Shown: positions 49,778-57,983 of the stretch, one piece after another
Numbering within the stretch: the first letter of the stretch is position 1
How the letters are laid out: the number at the start of each line of letters is the position of its first letter
NCBI GenBank assembly: GCA_022843145.1
Contig: JALHOF010000008.1
Coordinates: 62,001 to 126,000 of the forward strand
Direction of reading: 5' to 3'
Length of the DNA: 64,000 bases
From: Hyphomicrobium sp.
Lineage (GTDB): Bacteria; Pseudomonadota; Alphaproteobacteria; Rhizobiales; Hyphomicrobiaceae
Notes under the pieces: model-generated
What the model was told of the DNA's origin: nothing
Databases searched by the model: none
What the model saw: only the letters and a program-made list of their open reading frames with translations
Translations under genes and position numbers: made by a program

Positions 49778-50833
49778 ATGCTCGTGACACCGCAATGTGT
49801 TGCAGGGACGCCGGAAATGAAGCCTGGCCAGATAGATGTGCTCGCCGAGACGCTGCGGACGGTCCGTCTCACGGGATCTGTGTTTCTCAACGCGACCTTT
49901 ACTGAACCCTTCGGCGTGATCAGCCCGAAACAATACGACGAGCGCACGCCGCTGGCGCACATGCACCACGTCAGCGTGTTCCATCTGATTGCCAGCGGAT
50001 GCTGCACCATCGAGATCGCGACGGGTCAGCGCCGCACAGTCGTCGAAGGCGACGTCCTCCTGCTGCCGTTCGCCGATGCCCACAAGTTCTGGCGCGGCGA
50101 TTTCGTCGAGATGGCCTATGCTCCAGACCTGATGCGGCCCGGCCCGGTCGATGGCTTGTGGACCGTGGACCACGGTGGCGGCGGCGCGGCGACGCGCATG
50201 GTTTGCGGTTTCATCGAGTCGGCCGAGTTCGTATTTGCTCCGGTTTTCCGCTCGCTGCCTCAATTGCTCATCGACCGCACTTCAGACGACAAAGTCAGCG
50301 CCGTTCTCACGTCTTCGGTGCGTGACATTCTCGCGCTTGCAAATTCGGCGACACCAGGGACCGAGCTCATACTTGGACGTCTCATGGAGCTGTTGTTCGT
50401 CGAGGTCGTTCGCCACCACGTCGCTCAGCTGCCCGCCGGAGGCACGGGATGGTTCGCAGCGCTCAACGAACCGGTCGTGGGCAAGGCGCTGCAGTTCGTG
50501 CATGCCGATCCCGCGCGGCGCTGGACGGTCGAGGATCTGTCGCGCGAGGTCGGAACGTCGCGCACGGTTCTGACAGAGCGTTTCAACGCCGTGCTGGCGC
50601 AGTCGCCGATCGAGTATCTGACATGCTGGCGGATGCAGCTCGCAGCGGATCGGATCCGCAAAGGCAGCGCCACCCTTGCCTCTATTGCGACCGGCATCGG
50701 ATACGAATCCGAGGCCGCGTTCAGCCGCGCTTTCAAGCGCGTTACGGGGACGCCTCCCGGCGCCTGGCGCGACGGCCCGGCGAAACCGGCAACGCTCACC
50801 CCTGCCCCGAGCGGTGGCAACAACGCCGTCTAG
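49778..50833 (+). CDS. AraC family regulator with cupin-like sensor domain
   Basis: 351 residues. The N-terminal half is of the cupin type found in AraC proteins (HHVSVFHLIASGCCTIEIATG, VVEGDVLLLPFADAHKFW). The C-terminal AraC domain has two helix-turn-helix motifs (WTVEDLSREVGTSRTVLTERF; LASIATGIGYESEAAFSRAFKRVTGTPPGAWR). It is divergent from a SAM methyltransferase gene, which it may control. The inducer is unknown. Confidence 0.9.
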   Translation: MLVTPQCVAGTPEMKPGQIDVLAETLRTVRLTGSVFLNATFTEPFGVISPKQYDERTPLAHMHHVSVFHLIASGCCTIEIATGQRRTVVEGDVLLLPFADAHKFWRGDFVEMAYAPDLMRPGPVDGLWTVDHGGGGAATRMVCGFIESAEFVFAPVFRSLPQLLIDRTSDDKVSAVLTSSVRDILALANSATPGTELILGRLMELLFVEVVRHHVAQLPAGGTGWFAALNEPVVGKALQFVHADPARRWTVEDLSREVGTSRTVLTERFNAVLAQSPIEYLTCWRMQLAADRIRKGSATLASIATGIGYESEAAFSRAFKRVTGTPPGAWRDGPAKPATLTPAPSGGNNAV

Positions 50834-50965
50834 ACCGCTTCTGCAGACCGAAACACTCTCCCCGTTTGAACCTTCCGGCCCGTCACTGCGACCAACGGAA
50901 TGCCAGCACGCATACGCGGCGCCGGCAGATCACTCCCAACCCATTCGTCGAAAGGTTCGCCCCCC

Positions 50966-51229
50966 ATGAAACTCCTCGCCACCTTCGCCGCGGCCGCGGC
51001 CGGGTTCACGCTGATGCTCGGCGCGGCGCCCGAAAGCGCCCACGCGGCAGGCTGCTACTACAAAGCCGTCAACGAGCAGGGCCGCGTGCTCGACATTCGC
51101 GGCGTCGGCCATGCGCTGAAGCAATCGACGGCCTGCGACCGGGCGCGGCGCGAATGTAACCGCCGCCTCGATCGCGCCTACAGACGTGGCGAGTTGCCCC
51201 GAGGCGTCGTCTGCAAGAAATCCGCCTGA
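50966..51229 (+). CDS. Small exported cysteine-containing protein
   Basis: 87 residues from ATG 50966. A signal peptide (FAAAAAGFTLMLGAAPESAHAA) is followed by a basic domain of about 60 residues with four cysteines (GCYYKAV, TACDRARRECNRR, VVCKKS). Arg-rich and soluble. No characterised family is recognised. It lies between an AraC gene and a thioredoxin-fold gene on the same strand with large gaps, so it is probably a separate unit. Confidence 0.72.
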   Translation: MKLLATFAAAAAGFTLMLGAAPESAHAAGCYYKAVNEQGRVLDIRGVGHALKQSTACDRARRECNRRLDRAYRRGELPRGVVCKKSA

Positions 51230-51426
51230 CGCCCGATGCCGGGCAGCCGCTGCTCCTGCCGGTCGCGACCTCGCGGCCGGCTCCCAGCAGGGGAGCCGGA
51301 TGGGCCCACCATAACGTCTCATTTTGGCACACGTCTTAACTACCGCTTCAATCGGCGCTACCGCGCAGGCTTCGTTCGCGATTTAATGGCTGCGTAACGA
51401 CTGATCAACCACGATTGAGCGCCGCC

Positions 51427-51834
51427 ATGTTCCGCGTCACACTCCACTTCGCTACAGCCACTCTGGTCATGGCGCTGCTGCTGATATCGCCACTCGCCCC
51501 CGGCCATGCCGCCCGCCCGCTCGACACCGGCGCACTGCCCGAGACCGATCTCGAGCTGGTCGTTCTGGAACTCGAGAATTGCACCTATTGCGGGCTGTTC
51601 CGCCGCGATGCGTTGCCATTGTATCAGTCGTCGTCGCGGGCGCAGAAAGTGCCGATCCGCTTCCTCGACCTCAACGACAAGGCGGCCGACGACCTCGGCC
51701 TCGACGGCCCCGTGACCGTCGTGCCGACCGTCGTCCTGATGAAAGGCAATCGCGAGGTCGGGCGCGTCCCCGGCTACATCGGACCCGAGAACTTCTTCCA
51801 CGCCGTCAACCACATGATCGGCGGCGCGGAATAG
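51427..51834 (+). CDS. Periplasmic thioredoxin-fold protein (SoxW-like)
   Basis: 135 residues from ATG 51427. A signal peptide (VMALLLISPLAPGHAA) precedes a thioredoxin-like domain with the redox motif C-T-Y-C (ELENCTYCGLF, about residues 49-52), cis-Pro loop (VTVVPTVVLM) and the C-terminal helix. It resembles SoxW/DsbE-like periplasmic thiol reductases. Possible partners are unknown, as no Sox or cytochrome maturation gene is near. Confidence 0.83.
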   Translation: MFRVTLHFATATLVMALLLISPLAPGHAARPLDTGALPETDLELVVLELENCTYCGLFRRDALPLYQSSSRAQKVPIRFLDLNDKAADDLGLDGPVTVVPTVVLMKGNREVGRVPGYIGPENFFHAVNHMIGGAE

Positions 51835-52000
51835 CCAGCGGATCTATCCACGCCGGCGAAATCGCCTCGATCATACGGGGCCGTGGACTGCGGTCGCGAC
51901 AAGCCAAACACTTTCTCGATGCGCGATCGCAATTGTTTTCGCACGGCGATTGGGCTTTGATACCTTCGACGATCCGCTCTCGGACGTGGAGGTTTGCGCC

Positions 52001-53104
52001 TTGGACCGCCGCTCATTCCTGAAGTCGACGACCGCTGCCGCAGCGGCCTCCGCCACCATCGTACCTCACTCGGTCTCCGAAACCGCCGCAGCAGCGTCGC
52101 TGCCGGATACGGCCGCTCCCGCGATCCACTCCGGCACGCGGGAACTCATCCTCGCCATGCCCTGGCGCGACAGCGTCTCCGGCCCCGCCGATCAGGCGTT
52201 CCGCATTGCGCGCCGCCTCGAAGCCGCATTCGACGGCCGCTGGCGCATCACGACCCGGCATCACGGCCACGGCGGCCTCGAAGCGGTGATGACGGCTGAG
52301 GCCGACCTCTATTTCGGCACCGAGAACCACAACCTCTCGTTCCACCCCGCGTTCGCCTATTTCGCCGCGCTCCCCGGCGCGGGCGTCTTCAACGCCGACG
52401 ATCTCGTGGCTTGGCTGACCATCGGCGGCGGCCAGGAACACTGGGATGGCCTCGCCGCCGAATTCAACGTCAAGCCGTTTCTCGCCGGACACCTCGGCCG
52501 ATGGCCGGGACTCTGGTCGACCAGCCCGATCCACAGCCTCGCCGATCTCGCCGGGCAACGGGTCGCCGTCCAGGGCCTCGCGCGCGACGTGTTACGCGGC
52601 GTCGGCGCAGAGCCGGTGCACGTTCCGGCGGAAGATCTGGCTGCGGCGCTGCGCACGGGCGAGATCGCTGCGGCCGAATACGGCGGGCCGCTGACCAGCC
52701 TCGCGCTCGGACTTCCCGCCGCGGCAAATCACATCAACGGCTTCGGAGTGCTCGAAGGCGGCATCAGCCTCTCGCTCGGCATCCGCCGCTCGTTGTGGGA
52801 CCGGCTTGGCAACGCCGACCGCACGATCATCGCGGCCGTCGCCGCTGAATCGGCGCAGCTTTCGATCGCCGAAATGCGCGCCCACGAAAAGCCGCTCCGC
52901 GCCCTGATCCGCGACCAGTTCGGCGTCACGTTCCGGCCGATGCCGTCGGATGCCGCCATCGCACTCGACCGCGTCGCCGAAGCCGTGGTGGCGCTGACCG
53001 CCTCCCACGACGACACCGCGCGACGCATCGACCGCAGCTATCATGCCTTCCGCGACGCCGCCTGGGGCCTCGACGGCGGCGCCCGCCTACCCGAAGTATC
53101 CTGA
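52001..53104 (+). CDS. Tat-exported TRAP-type binding protein (orphan)
   Basis: 367 residues from TTG 52001, chosen because GGAGG lies 8 nt upstream and the product then starts with a compact Tat signal (DRRSFLKSTTAAAAA). The mature part shows the DctP-like pattern (RELILAMPWRDSVSGPADQAFRIARRLEAAF, YFGTENHNLSFHP, LADLAGQRVAVQGLARDVLRG, AEYGGPLTSLALGLP). No DctQM genes are near. A periplasmic ligand-binding role is likely, the ligand unknown. Tat export would mean folding or cofactor loading before export. Confidence 0.82.
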   Translation: MDRRSFLKSTTAAAAASATIVPHSVSETAAAASLPDTAAPAIHSGTRELILAMPWRDSVSGPADQAFRIARRLEAAFDGRWRITTRHHGHGGLEAVMTAEADLYFGTENHNLSFHPAFAYFAALPGAGVFNADDLVAWLTIGGGQEHWDGLAAEFNVKPFLAGHLGRWPGLWSTSPIHSLADLAGQRVAVQGLARDVLRGVGAEPVHVPAEDLAAALRTGEIAAAEYGGPLTSLALGLPAAANHINGFGVLEGGISLSLGIRRSLWDRLGNADRTIIAAVAAESAQLSIAEMRAHEKPLRALIRDQFGVTFRPMPSDAAIALDRVAEAVVALTASHDDTARRIDRSYHAFRDAAWGLDGGARLPEVS

Positions 53105-53236
53105 CCTCCGCATACAAATGTTGTGCCGGGATATCCGCCGATTCGGGCTCGCAATTCCCAGTGAATGCGGCATATTCTGCGCCGTCGCCCGGGCAGCGGA
53201 TGCCTATGACGACGGCAAATCCAAAGGAGCCCCGGT

Positions 53237-53560
53237 ATGGCCATCGATCACAATGCCGACATGAAACGCCACGTGCCCGCCGCCAACGAGAAGGCGGTCG
53301 CCGGCATCATCAAGCACCTCGGAATCGCGCTCAAAAGCAATGACGCCTCGATGGTGTCGTGCTCGAGCAAGGACGAACTCGAGCGTGTGCGCGAGAGCTG
53401 GCTCAAGAAGAAGCTCACCGCAGGCACCGACGACAAGGCCCTCGATGCCGCCATCAAGGAGGTGTGCGAGAAGATGAAGGCCGACAAGAGCAAGAGCCGC
53501 GTCGTGTTCTACTACCTGCTCGCCGAAAAATTCGGCAAGCTCGACATGCTGGCGAAATAA
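53237..53560 (+). CDS. DUF2853 family protein
   Basis: 107 residues. Recognised as DUF2853 from the stretch SCSSKDELERVRESWLKKK and the C-terminal KSKSRVVFYYLLAEKFGKLD. Predicted small, soluble, all-helical. The function is unknown. It is a stand-alone gene with GGAG upstream of the ATG. Confidence 0.86.
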   Translation: MAIDHNADMKRHVPAANEKAVAGIIKHLGIALKSNDASMVSCSSKDELERVRESWLKKKLTAGTDDKALDAAIKEVCEKMKADKSKSRVVFYYLLAEKFGKLDMLAK

Positions 53561-53799
53561 GCCGCGCGGACCGCCGCCGCAACCGAGGCCTCGCCGGCAT
53601 CATCGGCGGGGCCTTCGCCGTTCCGCATCACCGTCGCTTGCCCGCTGCCCGCTTGCGTCCCCCCGCCGCGCGCCCATCTCTCGATCAGGTCGCGCGAGAC
53701 GTCATCCACGCCGCCACGAGCGCACGAATTGCGCGGCTGAGCGAACCGTGACACGGTGCCTTTAGCCCGTCCGTCAGCGAACAAGCTGTTGGGTGAGAA

Positions 53800-56700
53800 A
53801 TGAGCAAACGACAGGCCAGCCTCAGCGACAAGTTCGAACTCGGCGAGGCGCGCCAACTCCTCAGCGGCACGCAGGCCATCGTGCGGCTCTGCCTCATGCA
53901 GCGCGCCCGCGACCGCACTTCGGGTCTCGACACCGCCGGCTACGTCAGCGGCTACCGCGGCTCGCCGATCGCCACAATCGAGCAGGCCTTTCACCTCGCC
54001 GGCGACATCCCGGCGCAGAACGGCATCCTGTTCCAGCCCGCGATCAACGAGGACCTTGCCGCCACCGCCATCTGGGGCACGCAACAGGCCGAACTGCGCG
54101 GCGACGGCAAGCACGACGGCGTGTTCGCCATCTGGTACGGAAAGGGCCCCGGCGTCGACCGCTCCGGCGACGCCTTCCGCCATGCCAACCATGCCGGCAC
54201 CTCGCGTCACGGCGGCGTCGTCGCGCTGATGGGCGACGACCACACCTGTGAAAGCTCGACCAGCGCGCACCAGTCGGAATTCGCCTTCCTCGATGCCATG
54301 ATCCCGATCCTCAACCCGTCGGGTGTGCAGGAAATCCTCGACTACGGCCTCTATGGCTTCGCGCTATCGCGGTTCGCGGGCGTGTGGGTCGGCCTCAAGT
54401 GCGTGAAGGACAACGTCGAGAGCACGGCCACGGTCGATGGCCGTCTCGACCGCGTCACGATCCGCATTCCCGACGAGACCGCGTTCAAGATGCCGCCGGG
54501 CGGTCTCAATATCCGGCTCGGAGACAGCGCCCTCGCCAAGGAAGCGCGGCTGCACGAGCACAAACGCGACGCCATCCTCGCCTTCAACCGCGCCAACGGC
54601 CTCGACCGCATCGTGTTCGACGGCGGACCCAGTCCGCGCATCGGCATCGTCACCGCCGGCAAGAGCTATCTCGACACTCGCCAGGCCCTCGACGAACTTG
54701 GCATCGACGAGGCTCGCGCCACAGCCCTCGGACTGCGGCTCTACAAGGTCGCGATGAGCTGGCCCTTGGAGCCAGAGGGCATCGCCCGCTTCGTCGACGG
54801 TCTCGACCTCGTTCTGGTGATCGAGGAAAAGCGTTCGCTGATCGAGTCGCAGTTCAAGGAAGAACTCTACGACGTCCCCGTCCGCCCGCGCGTGCTCGGC
54901 AAGAAGGACGAGGCCGGCCGCTGGCTTTTCCCGGTCAAGGCCGCGCTCGATCCTCTCGACATCGCAGCCTCCATCGGCGACCGCATCATGCGCATGGGTG
55001 GCGACGCGGCCCTGGCCAAGGCGCTTGCCGAAATCAACGCGCGCCGCGCATCGAAACCCACCGAGCCCGAGGCGCTGACCCGCATTCCCTACTTCTGCGC
55101 GGGCTGCCCGCATAACAGCTCGACCGTCGTTCCCGATGGCTCCCGCGCCTACGCCGGCATCGGCTGCCATTACATGGCGCAATGGATGGACCGCGAGACC
55201 GACGGATTCACCCAGATGGGCGGCGAGGGCGCCAACTGGGTCGGCGAAGCACCATTCTCGAACCGACGCCATGTGTTCCAGAACATCGGCGACGGCACCT
55301 ACGTACATTCCGGCTCCCTCGCCATCCGCGCCGCCGTCGCCGCCGGCACAACCATGACATTCAAGCTCTTGTACAACGACGCCGTGGCGATGACCGGCGG
55401 CCAGCCGCTCGAAGGCGGCATGACGGTCGGGCAGATGGCGGCCCAACTCGTGGCCGAAGGCGTCGCGCGGCTCGATGTCGTCACCGACGAGCCGTCCAAG
55501 TATCCGTCGCACACCTTCCCGGCGGGCGTGCGGGTCCATCACCGCCGCGATCTCGAGATGGTCCAGCGCACACTGGCCGCGACCGATGGCGTCACGGTGC
55601 TTCTCTTCGACCAGACCTGCGCCGCCGAGAAGCGCCGCCGCCGCAAGCGCGGCACCATGCCGGAAGCACCCGCCCGCGCCTTCATCAATCCAATGGTCTG
55701 CGAAGGCTGCGGCGACTGCGGCCGCGTCTCCAATTGCGTCGCGGTGACACCGCTCGAAACCCCCTTTGGCCGCAAGCGCGAGATCGACCAGTCTGCCTGC
55801 AACAAGGACATGTCCTGCGTCGAAGGCTTCTGCCCGAGCTTCGTCATGCTCGAAGGCGCGCAGGTGAAACGGGGCGCGGCCGCAATTCGCTCCATCGGCG
55901 ACGAGAAGCCCCCCTCACCACAGGAGGAGTGGGAACGGGGTGGCGCCAATGCGGGCTCCCGCTCCCCTCGGGGAGAGGGTTGGGGTGAAGGCGGACTTGG
56001 CAGTGAGGGCAGACCCGCAAGTGAGGGTGGCCACACTGGTCTGCCGGCCTCGCCGCAGAACTCGCCCCCGCTGGACCGCCCCTACGCCATCCTCGTCACC
56101 GGCGTCGGCGGCACCGGCGTCGTCACCGTCTCCGCCGTGCTCGCGCAAGCCGCCCACATCGCTGGGCTCGGGTTCGGCTCGATCGACGTCACCGGCCTCG
56201 CGCAGAAGGGCGGCGCCGTGGTCTGTCACATGCGCATCGCCCGCCATCCCGACGACGTGCACGCCATTCGCGTCGGCATCGCGCACGCCGATCTCGTGAT
56301 CGGCGGCGACCTCGTCGTCACCGCCTCGAACAAGATCCTCGAAGCGATCGACACCGGCCATACCGCGGTGGTGTACTCGACGCATGAAATGACGACCGGC
56401 GCGTTCACCCGTGACCCCGACCTCGGCGTTCCCGGCATCCGGCTGGCGAACGCGATTGCCGCCCGCACCGGCGATGGCGACCTTTCGGCCCTCGACGCGC
56501 ACGACCTGGCCATCCGGACGTTCGGTGACAGCCTCTACGCCAACATGATCCTGCTCGGTGTCGCCGTGGAGCGCGGCCACGTGCCGATTCCCTCGGCTGC
56601 CATTGAGGAGGCCATCGCGCTCAACGGCACCGCCGTCGCCAACAATGTGACCGCCTTCCGCCTCGGCCGGCAGGCGGCGAGTGGCGCGACCGGGCCGCGT

Positions 56701-57414
56701 CTCGCAATCGCCCCTGCTCCAGCGTCGGCTCCGCCGGCCGCGTCCGGCCTCGCCGCGATCGTCGATCTCCGCGCCACATACCTCGCGGGCTATCAGGACG
56801 AAGCACTCGCTGGCCGATACCGCAGCCGCATCGATGCGCTCGCGGCCCGCGAACGTGCCGCCGCGCCGGGGCTGCACGGTGTCGCGGAAGCGGCGGCGCA
56901 CAGCTATTTCAAGCTGCTGTCCTACAAGGACGAGTACGAAGTCGCGCGGCTCTACACCGACGGCCGGTTCGAAGCGATGCTCGCCGACAAGTTCGATCGC
57001 GTGCGCCGCATCTCGTTCCATCTCGCCCCGCCGCTGCTCGCCCGCCGAGATCCCGCCACCGGCCATCCGCGCAAAATGCGGTTCGGACCGTGGATGCTGC
57101 CGGTGCTTCGCATGTTGGCCAAGGGCAAGCGCCTCCGCGGCACCCGATGGGACCCGTTCGCCCTGACCGCGGAACGGCGCGAGGAACGCCGGCTCATCGC
57201 CGATTTCGAAGCGCTGCTCGACGAGATCGCCGCGCGTTTGACCCCAGCCAATCACGCCGCCGCCGTTGCCTTGGCCAGCGTGCCGCAATCCATCCGCGGC
57301 TTCGGCCACGTCAAGAAGGCGAGCATCGACGCCGCCCGCCGTCGCGAGGCCGATCTGCGCCGCGACTTCGGCCGCGGTCCCGCGCCGATCCCCGATCGCG
57401 CCGCCGCCGAGTAA
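53800..57414 (+). CDS. Fused indolepyruvate ferredoxin oxidoreductase family protein
   Basis: 1204 residues, fusing all subunits of an indolepyruvate/2-oxoacid ferredoxin oxidoreductase. The N-terminal half has pyrimidine-binding and TPP-binding parts (DTAGYVSGYRGSP, CPHNSSTVVPDGSRAY, GEGANWVGEAPF). Cysteine-rich iron-sulfur segments come next (MVCEGCGDCGRVSNC; ACNKDMSCVEGFCP). The gamma-like domain follows (LVTGVGGTGVVTVSAVLAQA) and a C-terminal DUF6537 domain (about 1020-1190). Such proteins decarboxylate aryl- or branched-chain 2-oxoacids. A low-complexity insert at about 704-747 corresponds to a dispersed DNA repeat between the iron-sulfur and gamma domains. Confidence 0.92.
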   Translation: MSKRQASLSDKFELGEARQLLSGTQAIVRLCLMQRARDRTSGLDTAGYVSGYRGSPIATIEQAFHLAGDIPAQNGILFQPAINEDLAATAIWGTQQAELRGDGKHDGVFAIWYGKGPGVDRSGDAFRHANHAGTSRHGGVVALMGDDHTCESSTSAHQSEFAFLDAMIPILNPSGVQEILDYGLYGFALSRFAGVWVGLKCVKDNVESTATVDGRLDRVTIRIPDETAFKMPPGGLNIRLGDSALAKEARLHEHKRDAILAFNRANGLDRIVFDGGPSPRIGIVTAGKSYLDTRQALDELGIDEARATALGLRLYKVAMSWPLEPEGIARFVDGLDLVLVIEEKRSLIESQFKEELYDVPVRPRVLGKKDEAGRWLFPVKAALDPLDIAASIGDRIMRMGGDAALAKALAEINARRASKPTEPEALTRIPYFCAGCPHNSSTVVPDGSRAYAGIGCHYMAQWMDRETDGFTQMGGEGANWVGEAPFSNRRHVFQNIGDGTYVHSGSLAIRAAVAAGTTMTFKLLYNDAVAMTGGQPLEGGMTVGQMAAQLVAEGVARLDVVTDEPSKYPSHTFPAGVRVHHRRDLEMVQRTLAATDGVTVLLFDQTCAAEKRRRRKRGTMPEAPARAFINPMVCEGCGDCGRVSNCVAVTPLETPFGRKREIDQSACNKDMSCVEGFCPSFVMLEGAQVKRGAAAIRSIGDEKPPSPQEEWERGGANAGSRSPRGEGWGEGGLGSEGRPASEGGHTGLPASPQNSPPLDRPYAILVTGVGGTGVVTVSAVLAQAAHIAGLGFGSIDVTGLAQKGGAVVCHMRIARHPDDVHAIRVGIAHADLVIGGDLVVTASNKILEAIDTGHTAVVYSTHEMTTGAFTRDPDLGVPGIRLANAIAARTGDGDLSALDAHDLAIRTFGDSLYANMILLGVAVERGHVPIPSAAIEEAIALNGTAVANNVTAFRLGRQAASGATGPRLAIAPAPASAPPAASGLAAIVDLRATYLAGYQDEALAGRYRSRIDALAARERAAAPGLHGVAEAAAHSYFKLLSYKDEYEVARLYTDGRFEAMLADKFDRVRRISFHLAPPLLARRDPATGHPRKMRFGPWMLPVLRMLAKGKRLRGTRWDPFALTAERREERRLIADFEALLDEIAARLTPANHAAAVALASVPQSIRGFGHVKKASIDAARRREADLRRDFGRGPAPIPDRAAAE
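55911..56050. repeat. Dispersed repeat inserted in frame within the oxidoreductase gene
   Basis: About 130-140 bp unlike the surrounding coding sequence. It contains CTCCCCTCGGGGAGAGGG, a near-perfect palindrome of the type seen in small dispersed repeats of alphaproteobacteria, followed by TTGGGGTGAAG. It encodes a Gly/Arg/Glu/Ser-rich linker without disturbing the frame. Exact borders are estimated from loss of family likeness. Confidence 0.72.
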
Positions 57415-57633
57415 TCCGGCAGGACGACGTGGGCTTTCCCATAATACACCGCGTTCACCGGCGGGCGCGTCTAGACGAGTAACCGCATTGATTTGCTCGC
57501 CTTCCATTTATCCCATCCGTTGGTATACACTTGTTCCGGAATGAAGGGCGCTGAGCGGTGTCTGACATCGCCGCCCTTCGGATTGCAGCGCCATCCCGGG
57601 TGTATTGGCCCTCAGACGTCGAGAGATACGGAC

Positions 57634-57939
57634 ATGAACGCCACATCACTCGACGAACTGCGCGGGGCCAAAGGCCGAGATCCCGTGGATGAGAAGATGG
57701 AGCAGGTGCGGGAATTGCTGGTCGGCGAGGATCTTCGCCGCAGCGAAGCCCGTCTCGCCGCCATGGAACTCCGCATCCGCGAGATCGAAACGTCACTGGG
57801 ACAGCGCCTTGATGCGCTCGCGGCCCGGATCGACGCGCTCGCGGGCGAGACCGCCGCCGATCGTCGCGGCAGCTTCGACGAGCTGGCAAAGTGCGTTGCG
57901 TCGCTCGGCGACGAAATTCGCCGCATCGGCAAGAGCTAG
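57634..57939 (+). CDS. Small coiled-coil protein at head of GTPase operon
   Basis: 101 residues from ATG 57634. Entirely hydrophilic, with heptad-like helices throughout (MELRIREIETSLGQRLDALAARIDALA, DELAKCVASLGDEIRRIG in parts). It is predicted to be a short coiled coil without enzymatic motifs. It is not a recognised family. It ends 44 bp before the OmpA-domain gene, so it is probably the first gene of that operon. The 219-bp gap upstream presumably holds the promoter. Confidence 0.78.
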   Translation: MNATSLDELRGAKGRDPVDEKMEQVRELLVGEDLRRSEARLAAMELRIREIETSLGQRLDALAARIDALAGETAADRRGSFDELAKCVASLGDEIRRIGKS

Positions 57940-57983
57940 CGCGCCTGAGACCGGCCGCGCATCCGCCTAGTCCAGAGGAACCA

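Noticed and set aside
55915-57507. 530-codon open frame on the minus strand
   Set aside because: Antisense to the 3' part of the oxidoreductase gene; Gly/Arg/Asp-rich with no recognisable domain.
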